Assembly (NCBI GenBank): GCA_047967505.1
Contig: CM106538.1
Strand: one strand, 5' to 3'
DNA: 64,000 nt
From: Dipteris shenzhenensis
Taxonomy: Eukaryota; Polypodiophyta; Polypodiopsida; Gleicheniales
This document shows, in pieces, positions 1 to 12,069 of this stretch (positions within the stretch are counted from its first letter, which is position 1; each line of letters starts with the position of its first letter). Below the pieces are notes generated by a model. The model was not told where the DNA came from, searched no databases, and worked only from the letters and a program-made list of their open reading frames with translations. A program made the position numbers and the translations under genes.

Positions 1-112
1 TCAACACAGGCTTAGCACGTCTCTCTTATCCTAAAAAACAACCACGGTTCTGCCTCAACACACCACTCTACCATAGCAGCTCACCCATAAGCATTAAAGT
101 GCTCTAATACCA

Positions 113-314
113 TGTCAAAGAAGATAGCATAGTAGAAGCGGGAACACCCAATTATGAGGAAGAACACCAGGAGGGCAAGCAGCCTCCAACACACAATCTA
201 TTCCATACTAGAAGGAAAAAGACAGTACATCCACCAAGTGAACACACTAAAAAGAGCTAAAACCACAAGAAAAACATATCTATGGGATAGCATAGCCGAG
301 ATTGTCTTCCAACA
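113..314 (-). repeat. Ty1/copia LTR flanked by both PBS and PPT
   Basis: On the minus strand this 202-bp segment begins TGTTGG and ends TTGACA, a TG...CA pair. A G-rich polypurine tract (315-330) sits just outside its 5' edge, as expected for a 3' LTR. Just outside its 3' edge (101-112) is TGGTATTAGAGC, a near match to the plant copia primer-binding site for initiator tRNA-Met. One LTR therefore has the neighbours of both a 3' and a 5' LTR, as in tandem elements sharing an LTR. Positions 1-100 would be the 5' leader of the second element. Confidence 0.7.
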
Positions 315-363
315 CTCCCCCTCAAGCTCAAGTAGGGAGTGAGACACTAAGAAGCTCTCGAAA

Positions 364-672
364 TCATGTGAACTTATCTTTACCCAAGGACTTGGTAAAG
401 ATATCTGCAACCTGATCTTCAGTCCAAACATGAATGAGGTCAACTTGCCTCATCAACACCATCTCTTTGATGAAATGATAGTGTACCTCAATATGCTTTG
501 TTCTAGCATGATATACATGATTACTTGCCAACTGGACACTACTCATGTTATCACAGTAAAGTTTGACTGGCTTATCCACATGCAATCCCAAATCCTGTAA
601 CAACTTCTGAAGCCAAGCAATCTCACATACAGCCAATGCTACACCTCTATACTCAGCTTCTATACTAGACAA
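364..672 (-). pseudogene. copia RNase H domain remnant
   Basis: The 102-residue frame starts MSSIEAEYRG and contains LYCDNMSS and TKHIEVHYHFI, the hallmark RNase H motifs of plant copia polyproteins that degrade the RNA strand of the hybrid. It ends with the ADIFTKSL motif typical of the pol C terminus. It overlaps the RT frame by a few bases in another phase, so a frameshift separates it from RT. Confidence 0.9.
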
Positions 673-2050
673 TGCCGCTATGGTTACTTTTTGCTACTCC
701 AGCTAACCATAGCACTTCCAAGGCTGAATGCATAGCCACTATGGATCTCTTGTCATATGCACATCTTGCCCAATCTGCATCTGTGTATCCAGCCAGCTCT
801 ATTTCCTTGCCATATGCATAAAAGAGCCCATGTTCATATGTAGCCTTGACATACCGCATAATCCTCCTCACTGCATCCAAGTGAGGCTTTCGTGGCTTCT
901 GCATAAATTGACTAATGAGTCCCATAGCATATGCCAAATCAGGCCTAGTGATAGTCAAATATATCAAGCTACCAAGCATCTGGCTGTACATGGTAATGTC
1001 CTCAATCTCAACTCTAGAATCAGCCATAATCTTCAAGTTTTGCTCCAAAGGTGTATCCATAGGTTTGCAAATGCCAAACCTCTCCAACATATTCAAGGCA
1101 TACTGCCTTTGCATAAGCCAAATGCCATCAGGTGTTCTCAACACCTCTATGCCAAGAAAAAACTTCAAATCTCCCAAATCCTTCATGTCAAACTCCATTT
1201 TCAGCATGCTCTTAATTCCAGCAATCCCATCATCATCACTGCCAGTCAGAATCAAAACATCAACATATATAACAATCACAACATAACTGGCATCTGTCTT
1301 CTTCACAAACAATGAGTGATCAGCCCTGCCAACCATAAAACCAAGACTTTGCAAGTACTGACTGATCCTCTCATTCTAGGCTCGTGGAGCTTGCTTTAGC
1401 CCATACAAGGCTTTCTTCAATCTGCAAACATGTTGCAGAAAATCAGGATGGACATATCCTTCCAGCTGTGACATGTATACCTCTTCTTGCAAATCATCAT
1501 CGAGAAAGGCATTCTTAACATCCATTTGTTGTAATTTCCATCCTTTTGTAGTAGCTAAAGCAATTACCGTCCTCACAGTAGCCATCTTTGCAACTAGGCT
1601 AAAGGTTTCCTCATAATCCAAACCATACTTCTGTGCATAACCCTTTGCAACCAGCCTTGCCTTATACCTTTCTATTGATCCATCAGACTTGCATTTCACT
1701 TTGTGTACCCATTTACATCCAATGGGTGTCTTTCCTGCAGGAAGCTCAACCAAATCCCAAGTCTGATTCAAGGCAAGGGCATCCATTTCTTTGTCCATGG
1801 CTATTTGCCATTGCTCATCATGCACAACATCATTGAATCTAGATGGCTCTATATGTCCCACAACTTTTGCCATGTATGCACATTGTTTTGCCACAAACCC
1901 AGTGTATGTCAACATATCAACAGGGTATCTTACCCTTTGAGATCTTCTCACAGACTTTCCAGACATTGACTTTTCAGCTTCTCCTCTCTCATGAGGAGGC
2001 ACATACCTGCTGCTTTTCACACCTGGTGTGGAAATAGAAGGAATGCCCAA
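665..2050 (-). pseudogene. copia reverse transcriptase remnant
   Basis: Two adjoining minus-strand frames (2050-1376 and 1354-665) cover the plant copia RT domain. The first has the QMDVKNAFLDDDLQEEVYM motif and GLKQAPRA. The second continues with FLGIEVLRTPDGI and TRPDLAYAMG. In the catalytic box around 1250-1265 the usual YVDD reads YVDV, so one metal-binding Asp is lost. The break at about 1360-1376 is a stop or frameshift. Confidence 0.9.
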
Positions 2051-2254
2051 TTCCCCTCAATCTCAGGCACTGAAACAATCTCATTGACCTTGTTCTTCCC
2101 TTTATCTCTCCCCCGCACTGAGAGAGAGGTGTCAGTGGTGGAAGAACGCAACCTGCCTTGACCAAGGACTCACAGTGAAATCACCACTGGCTGTAGGTCA
2201 TGACATAGAAGTAGTATGTGGCTAATTCTTATCATTCAACTGAGCATCGGAGGC

Positions 2255-2660
2255 TTAATGTGGAACTACTATATCAGGTTTGCCATACCAAGATCTCATC
2301 TCATCAAAGATAACATCACGGCTGATCAAAGTCTTCCTAGTAGAGGGATTACAACAGTTATAGCCTTTCCGGTCTTGAGCATAGCCTATAAACACACATT
2401 TCTCAGCCTTTGGATCTAATTTTCTCCTCTTCTCATCCAGTATATGCACATATGCCAAGCTGCCAAACACTTTTAAATGACTGACATCAAGCCTTTGTCG
2501 ATACAATTTGTCATATGGTGTGAGCATATGAATGCCGGCAGTAGGAGTGCGATTCAGCATATACACTGCAGTTGCAAGTGCTTCTGCCCAATAATAATCG
2601 CGTAAGTTCTTTTCATTCAACATGGCTCTACCACACGAACCAATCACCCCAAAACAAAAC
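2255..2660 (-). pseudogene. copia integrase C-terminal remnant
   Basis: The frame contains YYWAEALATAVYMLNR, TPYDKLY, KVFGSLAYVH and KCVFIGYA, which are conserved plant copia integrase C-terminal motifs. The catalytic core upstream is absent because the element is truncated near 2660. It lies directly upstream of the RT remnant, separated by about 200 bp of broken linker. Confidence 0.88.
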
Positions 2661-2689
2661 AAATAAACTCTATGAAGCAAGGAAAAGCT

Positions 2690-4820
2690 ACTCTATGGTG
2701 GGGTATCCTGGAATAAAACTCCGCTTTATAGTTGGATTTTCGATTCTTTTTCAAAATCATCTTCCTAAGCATTCAACAAACAATGCTCTATGATCCTCTT
2801 TTTCTTTGTTTATTGCTTGCATGTCATTTGGTTGCATTTTGATTCCTCTTCTCCAACGACCTTGGCAAGGTCATCGATGACATAGAAACATGCGCCTTGA
2901 GGAGAGCTTTGCATTGATATATGTTTTGTAAGAAACAAAGAAGCTTAAGATGGGTAACCTACCAACCAAGGGGTGGATTTAGACTATACATACATGCCTT
3001 ATGTCAAGAAAGAATAAGTTATCTCTACTACCACCACTTCAAGTAGTTTACACTCTTCATATCACCACCAACATGCCCAAATTTCTTTTGTCAGACCTTA
3101 AGCAAACAAATTTCTTCTGTGAGACCTTAAGGTAAATTTTTTAAAAGAGGTTTAAACATACTTTTCATGGATTAAGACAAGGCCAACAACATCCAGAAGA
3201 AGCACAATTGAAATCTTGTTGAGGAAAGGTATCTTAATCCTTGTTGCAGTGAAGCAGTGGATACAATAAACGTTAGTTTTGTTTCTAAATGTTTCCATAG
3301 ACACAAGTGATAATAAGAAAAAGCCTCAAAAAAGAACTTGCACCAAAACCTAAAGATTAGTGCTGAACTAAAAGGAATCCATGGTGTTCTTGACAATTAT
3401 CATGCTGTATGTTTAAATTAACAACAACAAAAAGATCTCTTGTCACACATGCACCCCATTAATGATGACATGTAGTAGGAGCATGCAAGTGCTTATTGGG
3501 TGTGTGCGCATACTTGATGCCACATTTCTAATAGTACTTCTCATTGGAGAGTGTGTGCATACTTGATGCCATATTTCTAATAGTAATTCGCATGAACCTT
3601 TTATCCATGAGAGCTTCTTATACACTCATTTCAACTTTCCACCTAGCTTTGATTTACTCATTCAACATATGCAAACTTGTAAACTCAATGGGTAACAAGT
3701 AAACATGGTGCAAATAAATCAACCCTTGATATATGACATCAAGTAATCTTGTCAATTTCAAGTTTTGCATTTATGCATAGAAAAATGTCTGGAGTATTTT
3801 CACATGTTGTTCTCAACATTGAATCATTGCAAGATTGTGTGTGTAGGAAAAGGTTCTTACCAATGTGCAAACATGGATAAAAGTAGCCATCTTTAATGTT
3901 CAAAATGTGGTTAAATTCAAAACCCTAAATAGTCATTTCATTGCAATATTAGGATTTGAAGTAGTAGCCATTCAAATTTTTTATGAATGACAAAGTTGTG
4001 CTTGTTTGGCCTTCATACTATTAGTACACTAATGAGCCTCTGATAGATACTGCATGTGATACCTATAGACGTTTAATCATGTACACAATAGATCATGTTC
4101 AGCTCAGGGTAATTGAGCATATAGGCTTGATAGACTACCACATCCTTGTCAAATTTTTGGGTCCTTTAGTAAAGCAAAGTAACATATGTGCACCTTCAGG
4201 CCCCTACTTTATACAACCCCTAGATCACATTGTCCACAATGACTATGTAGTCTCTACGACCCCACATCCTATGACAAAGATTACTCTAGCATACCTTAGC
4301 CAGTGCTGTCAATTCATTTGGGTTTGTGACACCCTTGTTTGTCATATTCTACCAGATTGCATCGTCACAACTGTAGTGATCAACTTTACATCTAGATGCA
4401 TATTCTATAGAGTAGCTTCACACTTCAAAGATACTTATTTCATGTTCAACCTTGTCTTAGCCAGCTATATAACATGCATCATACACACAACTATTCATGT
4501 AGTCTTTGATTGATTGCCTAGTGTATGATCAAGGTGGACTTCATTCTTTTTTGGCATACTTCCCTCTTCCCTTTGGCACATTTTCTAGGGTTTTTCCCTA
4601 AAGGCAAAGGATGATCTACAACTTAAGAGGGGGAAATGTATGTTTATGTGCAGTATCAAAGTTCTACTCATTGTACAAACTTCCACTATGTAGTCATTGT
4701 GCTCACACATGCATATATTACTCTCATATGTGTAATTTTCTTTTTCAATTTTGGTTGCTATTATGTGCATCAAAAAATCCAAAAAGATCCTGTACATTCA
4801 CCTTGTACTTATCTAGTAAA
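2690..4820. other. Non-coding stretch, no gene recognised
   Basis: The longest open frame (4079-4513, +) gives a hydrophobic, Cys- and His-rich protein without a recognisable motif and with poor coding character. It ends at a purine-rich tract and an LTR-like sequence (4833-4989), so part of it may be the worn interior of a copia-type element. Confidence 0.4.
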
Positions 4821-4832
4821 ATTTAAGAGGGG

Positions 4833-4989
4833 TTGTTAAGGATGGTGTAAGTGTACCATAGATATGAGGCATGGGTTCAAACTTTAACACTAATCCTAAG
4901 GGATAATTATGTATATTCCATGTTCAATACAACATAGGGTACAACTAGCTCTCTTGTGCAGTCTAGTCTTTGCCCTCGATCCACCAACA
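4833..4989 (+). repeat. copia-type LTR, 3' copy with PPT
   Basis: It starts TGTTAAGGATGGTGTAA and ends CCAACA, directly after a purine tract (about 4822-4832, TAAGAGGGGT). It resembles the LTRs at 13296-13457 and 25127-25293, which also begin TGTTGAGGAT(G/T)GTGTAA. No primer-binding site follows it, so it looks like a 3' LTR. Confidence 0.55.
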
Positions 4990-5524
4990 AAATTTGTATT
5001 GATTGCTTTTTGAGTTAGTTAAGCTAAGCTTTAATTTTATGGAGGTCATAAATTGGTCCATTTTCTAAGGGTTCAAAGTGAAACGTTTCAATTTTTGATG
5101 CACTTTAGGAAGTAGACATTGATTGGTTATTTCCTCTCCATCGAGCTATGTATATCAAGCCATGCCTACATAGATTTTTAAATGCCAGCTCTTTCACTCT
5201 CAAGCCTTGAGCTCTAGTGTAATATACATGTAGCACAAGTCAATTAGCATATATTTATGGACAAAAGTTAGGACACCACTTTTTTCACAGTGAATATATA
5301 TTTTTATTTAAGATGTAGGTGTCCATTCTCTTTGGATTGGGGCCTATGATTACTTTCACTTGTGGATTGCAAATTTTTATTGGAATAATATGAATGGCAT
5401 GGGATGTAGTGTGTATCCTACTACAACCAATAATGTAATTTTTACTGTGCTTTGTTGTATCTTTGTTCACATAATGCAAATTTGAAAAAAGTATGACCTT
5501 TTGGATTTCTTTGAAACTTACAGT

Positions 5525-5690
5525 GTTTAGGCAAGTTTAGGCAAAGTACACATTGTTAAAGTTATGTTATCCCTATGAACATTGAATTCCTTTATTGGAT
5601 TGTTTGTTTAGGCAAAGTACATATTGTTAAAGTTCTGTTATCCCTATGAACATTGAATTCCTTTATTGGATTGTTTGGGTAGATTCAGGT
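5525..5690. repeat. Tandem partial repeats
   Basis: A block containing TTTAGGCAAAGTACA...GTTAAAGTT followed by TGTTATCCCTATGAACATTG is repeated with about 90-bp spacing. A third copy of its downstream part begins at about 5950. The last two copies flank the orphan transposon terminus at 5764. Confidence 0.65.
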
Positions 5691-5763
5691 TTTGCATGAC
5701 AATAGGTGTTTGTGAAAGGTTCAAGTGTATTTTTATCAACTTTGAATATGCAAGGTTCATTGC

Positions 5764-5940
5764 CATTAGGAAAAGAGGGAGCTCATTTTGGGGCCTTTTG
5801 GCCAAAATGAAAAATAGCTCTCAACCAATAGAAAGAGGGCAGAAATTACGTTGTTGAAATTAGAAAAAAGAGAAAAAATTCAGAAATGTCAGAACAAGAA
5901 ATAATATTTTATGCATAAACAACTATCAATTACCAACTAT
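5764..5940 (+). mobile_element. Orphan terminus of the H3-carrying transposon family
   Basis: The sequence starts CATTAGGAAAAGAGGGAGCT and continues TCATTTTGGGGCC, matching both ends of the intact element at 43015-54759 with one or two mismatches. Inside the repeat it also shares AGCTCTCAACCAATAGAA with the right end of that element. A sister copy of the left flank lies at about 6023-6098 and continues without the transposon. The other end is missing; similarity fades at about 5940. Confidence 0.8.
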
Positions 5941-6105
5941 CATATTTTTAAAGTTTTGTTATCCCTATAAACATTGAATTCCTTTATTAGATTGTTTGGG
6001 TAGATTCAAAGCATTTTGGTTTTACATGACAATGGGTGTTTGTGAAAGGTTCAAGTAGTGCCTTATCGACTTTGAATATTCAAGGTTCGTTGCCGTTAGA
6101 CATGG

Positions 6106-6212
6106 AATCACCCACAATACTAACCATCTAGCCTAGCAAAACACAGGTACTTAGGCATCCCCCACAATACTAACCATCTAGGCTGGCAAAATAGAGGTAC
6201 TTAGGCATCCCC
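6106..6212. repeat. 52-bp tandem duplication
   Basis: CCCACAATACTAACCATCTAG...GGTACTTAGGCATCCCC occurs twice head to tail with a few substitutions. Confidence 0.8.
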
Positions 6213-6239
6213 AACTAAACCCTAAAAAGCTTCCACTAG

Positions 6240-9120
6240 GACCCCCGTCGCGTTCGGTGTGCTCCTATGGAATACTTTGCCATAGTCACACTTGACTAAA
6301 ATAAAATAATTTCCATAGCAAGAAATATTGGAAATACAATTCCGTAACATGGCAATCCCCAAAGTTGACCTCTCTGACCATCCTAGCCATGGTCACATTC
6401 AAGAATTCATTGATGGATTTATTCGAAGCTCTCATATCTCAACAATCCTTTGCTAATTAGCTAACAAAGGCTCTATGAATGAACGCTACCACAAAAAATC
6501 TAAAGAGGAGAGATGCACCCAGGATGTGCCTACCAACTTAACACGTTTATCTAAGTCACAATTCTTCCTACCACTCTTTGAATTTCTAGCGCAATTGAAG
6601 AGGGCATAGAAAATAGGTTGCATAGTTCAAACACAAGCACCCACAGTTAGATTCATGGTGAGGTGCCTAAAGGGTGTATCCACTTTCATTGAATATGCTA
6701 ACCTTGTCCTATAGGTACCAAATACCAAATTAAGGAGAGATGGTCCTATCCCTAATGACCGTCATTCCTAGGTTCGAAGATGGAGGGATGCGCTCACCCA
6801 GTCAAGAGCCACGAGATGTTCATGCAAAAGTGCCACCTAGTAGTAAGTCATTCAAGGACCAAATAAGTGCAAATTGATGACATAAGCTTGCATGCAGTCG
6901 AGGGCAAGAATCAATTCAAAAAGATCAATTGGAAGAGAAATGATAGGCCATCCACGGCCAAATTCAGTGATGCATTCGAACAACTACGTTCAATGGCCAA
7001 ACAAATTATAGCCTATATCTCCCACTCATCATCTTTAAAGGAAACGAGAATTGGTATTTGTAAATACATAACTCATTAGCCATTCCTAAAGGGCAGTTAA
7101 TTACTTGCAAATTCACTACACAAACTTGAAGGCCACATCTGTTAACTCACAAAGATTTAGTCTCCAATTCAAAATTTGGGTACTAGAACATCATGATCAC
7201 TCATCGACATAGTCCAATCGTTTAGACCAAAGAGTAGTAATTCACCATCAGCAAAATGACCCAAGTACTTAACTTCAACATTGAAAGTCTACAACAACCT
7301 TTTAATGGAAGCCCACAATGCTAGGCCAAATTCAAAGCCTACCCAAATCATTCAAGTGAAAGAAATTATTACTTTGTCATGGATTCATGCTAGGCACGTA
7401 TGCAAAAATCCCTTCAAATGGCTACAAAAGTAATATATTTTTCAAGCTAGTCAGTCTATTAGTGATTGGTTGCATGCTAGGTGTGTACACAAAGCTCCCT
7501 TCAAAGTGGCTAGAAAAGGAATCTATTTTCAAGCTTTGTTGATCTATTTGGTCGAGTGATTTTGAACTAGCACTCGAGGACAATCTAGACTTTGATCTTC
7601 ATCTTCGTCTTGACCTTCAACTATAATAGCTTTTGGGGGACCATTCAAGATTTTAAAAAGAAGTTTCATCGATAACTCTTTGAATTTATCATGAATCATC
7701 AACCTCACCTTTGTCCTAACATGATAATTCTCATAGAGGTTCCATCAAGGAAGGGAGCCATAGTAGCTTTGCCATCATACTTCACTATTGTGCGTAAGCT
7801 CCTCGCAAGGTCTGCATTCATTTCATTCATGACATGTGCAAACATACTAACAAACTATCAATGGCTATTGAAATTGGCCCTCTAAGGATCCATCAGTGCT
7901 CTCAATGTTGATTAAGTTCCAAGTCAACTCCTCTCGATCGAAAGAGCTACAAAAGAAAGTGTCACACACACAATGATTTTACCTTACCATAGGCTATTCA
8001 CTATCGTTCAACATCACGTTGACCCAAATCTAGTAGGATTTGACATCCATTCGATGTGGCTAATCAAATATTTGAGAGACTGTAACAATGCCGGATCTAT
8101 TAGCACTCCTTTATGGTAGTGTTCCATAACTTTGCTAAAATTACAATATTTCATATCCAACAATGGCGTTTCTACCTCTAGTATGATAGCACATTATCTA
8201 TCATCTTCTTACTTTCATGCATCCATCCTTTGAAGGAAGTCACATAGTAAGTACCCATCTATAACTCCTCCCAAAAGTTTAGTTCCTTGAATCGCTCCCA
8301 AAGTTGTTCTTGACATTAAGTTGCCTCTTCCTTGCACTCTTCTTCCAACAAGCCTTCTGGGGAAACATTATATATGAGAACTTTAAAATACCTTGCCTCT
8401 TTCCTTGGCTTGCTTTTTGCATGTATACACTTTCATATCATGCTAGATCTTTATCGCAACTGCCACTACATACATCACCTATATTGGGCGGTTTTCCTCA
8501 TTTATTTCTTGACCCATCTCAAATTGGTTTGTATTATCCTTCGCATCCTTGGATTGTCTGGTCAAATTTTTTATCTTTGATTACAAACCCTGGCTCTAAA
8601 TTAAGCCCCATTGAATCTTCTTATGTCTTTATACCCACACTATCACTTATTGTGTCTGGCAATTCCATTGCTTTTTGTAAACAACACAAATGTTGCCACT
8701 TTTTGGTCCGTCTAGCTAACTCATTTTGCATGTTACGCTTCCCTTGGCTTCAAGAAGAGTACATTGAGATCTTATTTGCTTGCACATTGGACAATTGTTG
8801 GTTTATGCATCTTGACCAATCCATCCTACATCAAGGTTGAATTCATATTGTTCACCGTTTCTACATTCACAACTATTGTGTAGCAACTTTGCATGCTCCT
8901 TCCATAGCATTCACTTTAATTTATGCCTCACATAAGAAACACTTTTGAAAATTCTTGGTCAAGACGCTAGATCTCATGAGAGATCACCTTTGTCTCATCT
9001 CCTCAGCCTCGATATTATTTGTGTGCTTTGGGTGGCTTGGATTGCTTCTTGTACCTCAATCTTCATAGGATAGTTTAGCAGTGGTGGAGCAACTGTGGCT
9101 TGAGAGATTCAAAAAGTGGT
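6240..9120. other. Non-coding stretch, no gene recognised
   Basis: All frames are broken and no motif is recognisable. The longest open frame (8304-8840, +) has the leucine-, phenylalanine- and cysteine-rich makeup of random AT-rich sequence. Decayed retrotransposon sequence is likely but cannot be shown. Confidence 0.4.
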
Positions 9121-9123
9121 CAT

Positions 9124-9127
<4 letters not shown>

Positions 9128-9193
<66 letters not shown>
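9128..9193. repeat. (GA)n microsatellite
   Basis: About 33 uninterrupted GA units. Confidence 0.98.
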
Positions 9194-9197
<4 letters not shown>

Positions 9198-9929
9198 ATG
9201 ATGTTGATCATGTTAAAATCCACAAGAGACCAAATAAGACCTATGGGAGTATACAAGCACGTACATCAATTAAGTATTGAGTATCCATCACATCCAAAAC
9301 AAAGCAAATGAAACCCACTTGGACACATTAGTTATAGATTGAGGGTTTAAGGGTTTGTATTTGAGTATCCCTCGAATAGGTAACAAAGAGAATGAAAACC
9401 CACTTAGACACGTCAGTTCTATTTTCTTTAGTTGTGAACATGAGAATATTGTGATTTTGTGGGGTCCATTAGTTTGCATCCATTACCTCCATGCTCCATG
9501 CTAACTTTGAAAATTTCCATTGTTGCAAGCAGATTGCAATGGCCAGCACCATGTAAAAGGAGCTTCTTCTCATTGCTTTTCCTCACCTACTCAAGGAGGT
9601 CAAAGGATTGTTGCACATATCAAACATTGATGTTTTATTGAAGTTCAATTATCCCCACATCCACATGGAATGTGTCATCAAACTTGCCTAGCTCTCCCTT
9701 GACAATACCAGGGAAATTCATTGGATAGGGTCCTTTTATCTTGTGAGTGGTATCTTCATTACATGTGTGCTTGTAATTACAAAAGAAGGGATCACCATGA
9801 GCACTTTTGATAAAGCATCTCATACAATTTCGGATCGTGTTAATGGAGTACTAAAAATTGAAGATTTAGGAGCATAGTGCAACAAGTTGGTGGCTAGAAG
9901 CTGAATAAGCTCACCATCACGAAAACCTT

Positions 9930-11690
9930 TTGGAGGGATTTGATCACCTTCATCAGAAGTCGAATTTTGGGATGACAGAGTACACCCTACGTGCACTTGA
10001 AATCCAATTAGGCTACATTCAGCAACATCAAACAATCGAGGTACACATATCAATTATAGCAAACCATTGCATGGAGTTGAATCCAATCCCACCCAAAAAG
10101 GATAAGAAAGTCATAATGAGTTCGATATTTGCAACCATTCACAAGTACATGTCGACCATCGATCTTGATAGAAATCATCAGATCTCATAGAGAATTTTCT
10201 TTTACCTTGATAGTCCAAAAGGTTCCTCTTAGTTAACTAGTATCGACTACCAACAGACTCCCGAGAATGTCATCAGGATGATGTTACTAGGCCAGGGAGT
10301 TGCACTATCAAATTTGATACTAATAACCTTCATGGCATACAAAATCTTGTTGCAGATTCACAACAAATAGGTAATCATCATGACTATCTCCAAATCTAAG
10401 ATAATGAATGATAAAGAGGTTTCATTTGATGGAAAGCTGGTTGAGATACTAAATAGACCCAAGGTTGCCATCGAAAAACTTATTGAAAAAGAGGAGTTCA
10501 CAACCAAATGAGAAAAGTTTTTGGATTGATAACTAGGAAAGAAAATCTAGAAGATCTAGTGATACACTAAAAATGAGAAAAAAGGTTATCCATTTGTCTA
10601 TGTGAGGAAACCCTTATTTGATTTTTGACCATATGATGTCACTTGTTTCAATGTCAATGCTTCAAGACAAGTTGCTATCCATAGACATTTGTTAGATAGT
10701 AAGGACACTATTCAGAGGAATGAAGCATATCATTGATACATCTTTGCCATTGAATGTAACACGAATTCATTTAATTATTGTAGAGAAGAATTTCCCCTAG
10801 ATTTGTATAGAAATCAAGGGTCAAACCATACCTGATGCAGTGATAGATGTTGGTTCAGCAATGAATGGCATGAATTTTGAGACTTAAAAGAAGCCAGGCC
10901 CTAAAATCTTAGGTCCAAAACCTTTCACCTTTGAATTGTGAACAATTTGAGCATCATTTTAGAAGGAATTTTGTACCAACTTCTCATGGAAGCATTTGGA
11001 GTAGTCAAGATGTGTGACTTTCATGTGCTTCAAATAATAGAAGGTCTTGTAATCCCCTTATAGTTCAGTGCTCCTGGAGAGGCCATGAATATCTAATTGT
11101 CAAAACAACATCCCTATTGGTAGCCTAATTCTAGAATGAGGTAAGAATCAAAATAAAAATTGATGCCTATCCCAAAGCTCCATTCATAGAATGGGAAAAT
11201 TTGTTTGAGATGGATTACATTTCAACTATATATGATGACTTCGAATCTACTACAATTGAATCTAGGTTGGGTGATGTATATCAAATCTTCTACAATGAGA
11301 TGGAGGAGGAAATTATCATTAATGCTCGTGATGACAAGGAACCCATAATAGGAGAGGTTGATGAAAGGACTATCAACTAGGAGGGGGTAAAAACATCCAA
11401 ATAGGATTGCATGTCAATTTCACCCTATAAGATTAGCTCGTAGAGCTATGTAAGGAATTCATAGATGTGTTTGCATGGGCCTATTGAGACTTCAAAGGAG
11501 TCCACCCATCGGAAGTGGTACATAGTGGTGCATAGTATTACCTTGAGACCTAAAACACTAGCTTGACAACCTTGTAAAAGACTAGCAGTTAAGCTTCAAC
11601 CAGTGTGTTATGTAGAAATAATGAAGCTACTAGAAGCTGGTCTAATATTTTTAGCACCAAGTGTTTGAATTATGTTCACCTGTTGTAGTT
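9930..11690 (+). mobile_element. Decayed Ty3/gypsy remnant (protease and RT start)
   Basis: Plus-strand translation in shifting frames gives a retropepsin-like AVIDVGSAMNGMNF stretch near 10840-10880. After an acidic linker, about 11440-11560 encodes a degraded form of the IDVFAW...DFKGVHPSEVVH segment that starts the gypsy RT region. Many stops and frameshifts separate them. The relic ends at the large (GA)n arrays. Confidence 0.6.
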
Positions 11691-11740
11691 GCTCTAAGAC
11701 GAGATAAACAACGGTAAGATTTTGCATTCATTATGAGGCA

Positions 11741-11745
<5 letters not shown>

Positions 11746-11828
<83 letters not shown>

Positions 11829-11874
11829 GAGAGAGATATGGAGAGAAGTGAGAGGGAGGACTGAGAGGGAGAGA

Positions 11875-11951
<77 letters not shown>

Positions 11952-11972
11952 CAGGTAGACAGACAGACATGC

Positions 11973-12016
<44 letters not shown>

Positions 12017-12030
12017 GAACTAACAGAGAG

Positions 12031-12063
<33 letters not shown>

Positions 12064-12064
12064 G
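11746..12064. repeat. Compound (GA)n microsatellite cluster
   Basis: Four long GA runs (about 11746-11824, 11879-11950, 11977-12012 and 12028-12056) are separated by short GA-rich interruptions including a GGCAGGTAGACAGACAGACAT segment. The open frames on both strands (Ser-Leu or Arg-Glu repeats) are artefacts of the repeat. Confidence 0.97.
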
Positions 12065-12069
12065 GATAT

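Larger units (their letters stand above)
315..2680 (-). mobile_element. Decayed Ty1/copia element, internal region
   Basis: On the minus strand the C-terminal integrase, reverse transcriptase and RNase H regions follow in the copia order, ending at a polypurine tract and LTR. Several frame breaks and stops (for example near 2050-2250 and 1354-1376) show it is dead. Gag, protease and the N-terminal half of integrase are missing beyond about 2660, where sequence similarity to copia stops. Confidence 0.9.

Noticed and set aside
728-1315. 195-codon plus-strand frame
   Set aside because: It is antisense to the copia reverse transcriptase and has no coding character of its own.
8304-8840. 178-codon plus-strand frame
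   Set aside because: Residue makeup of random AT-rich DNA, no motif, no splice or repeat support.
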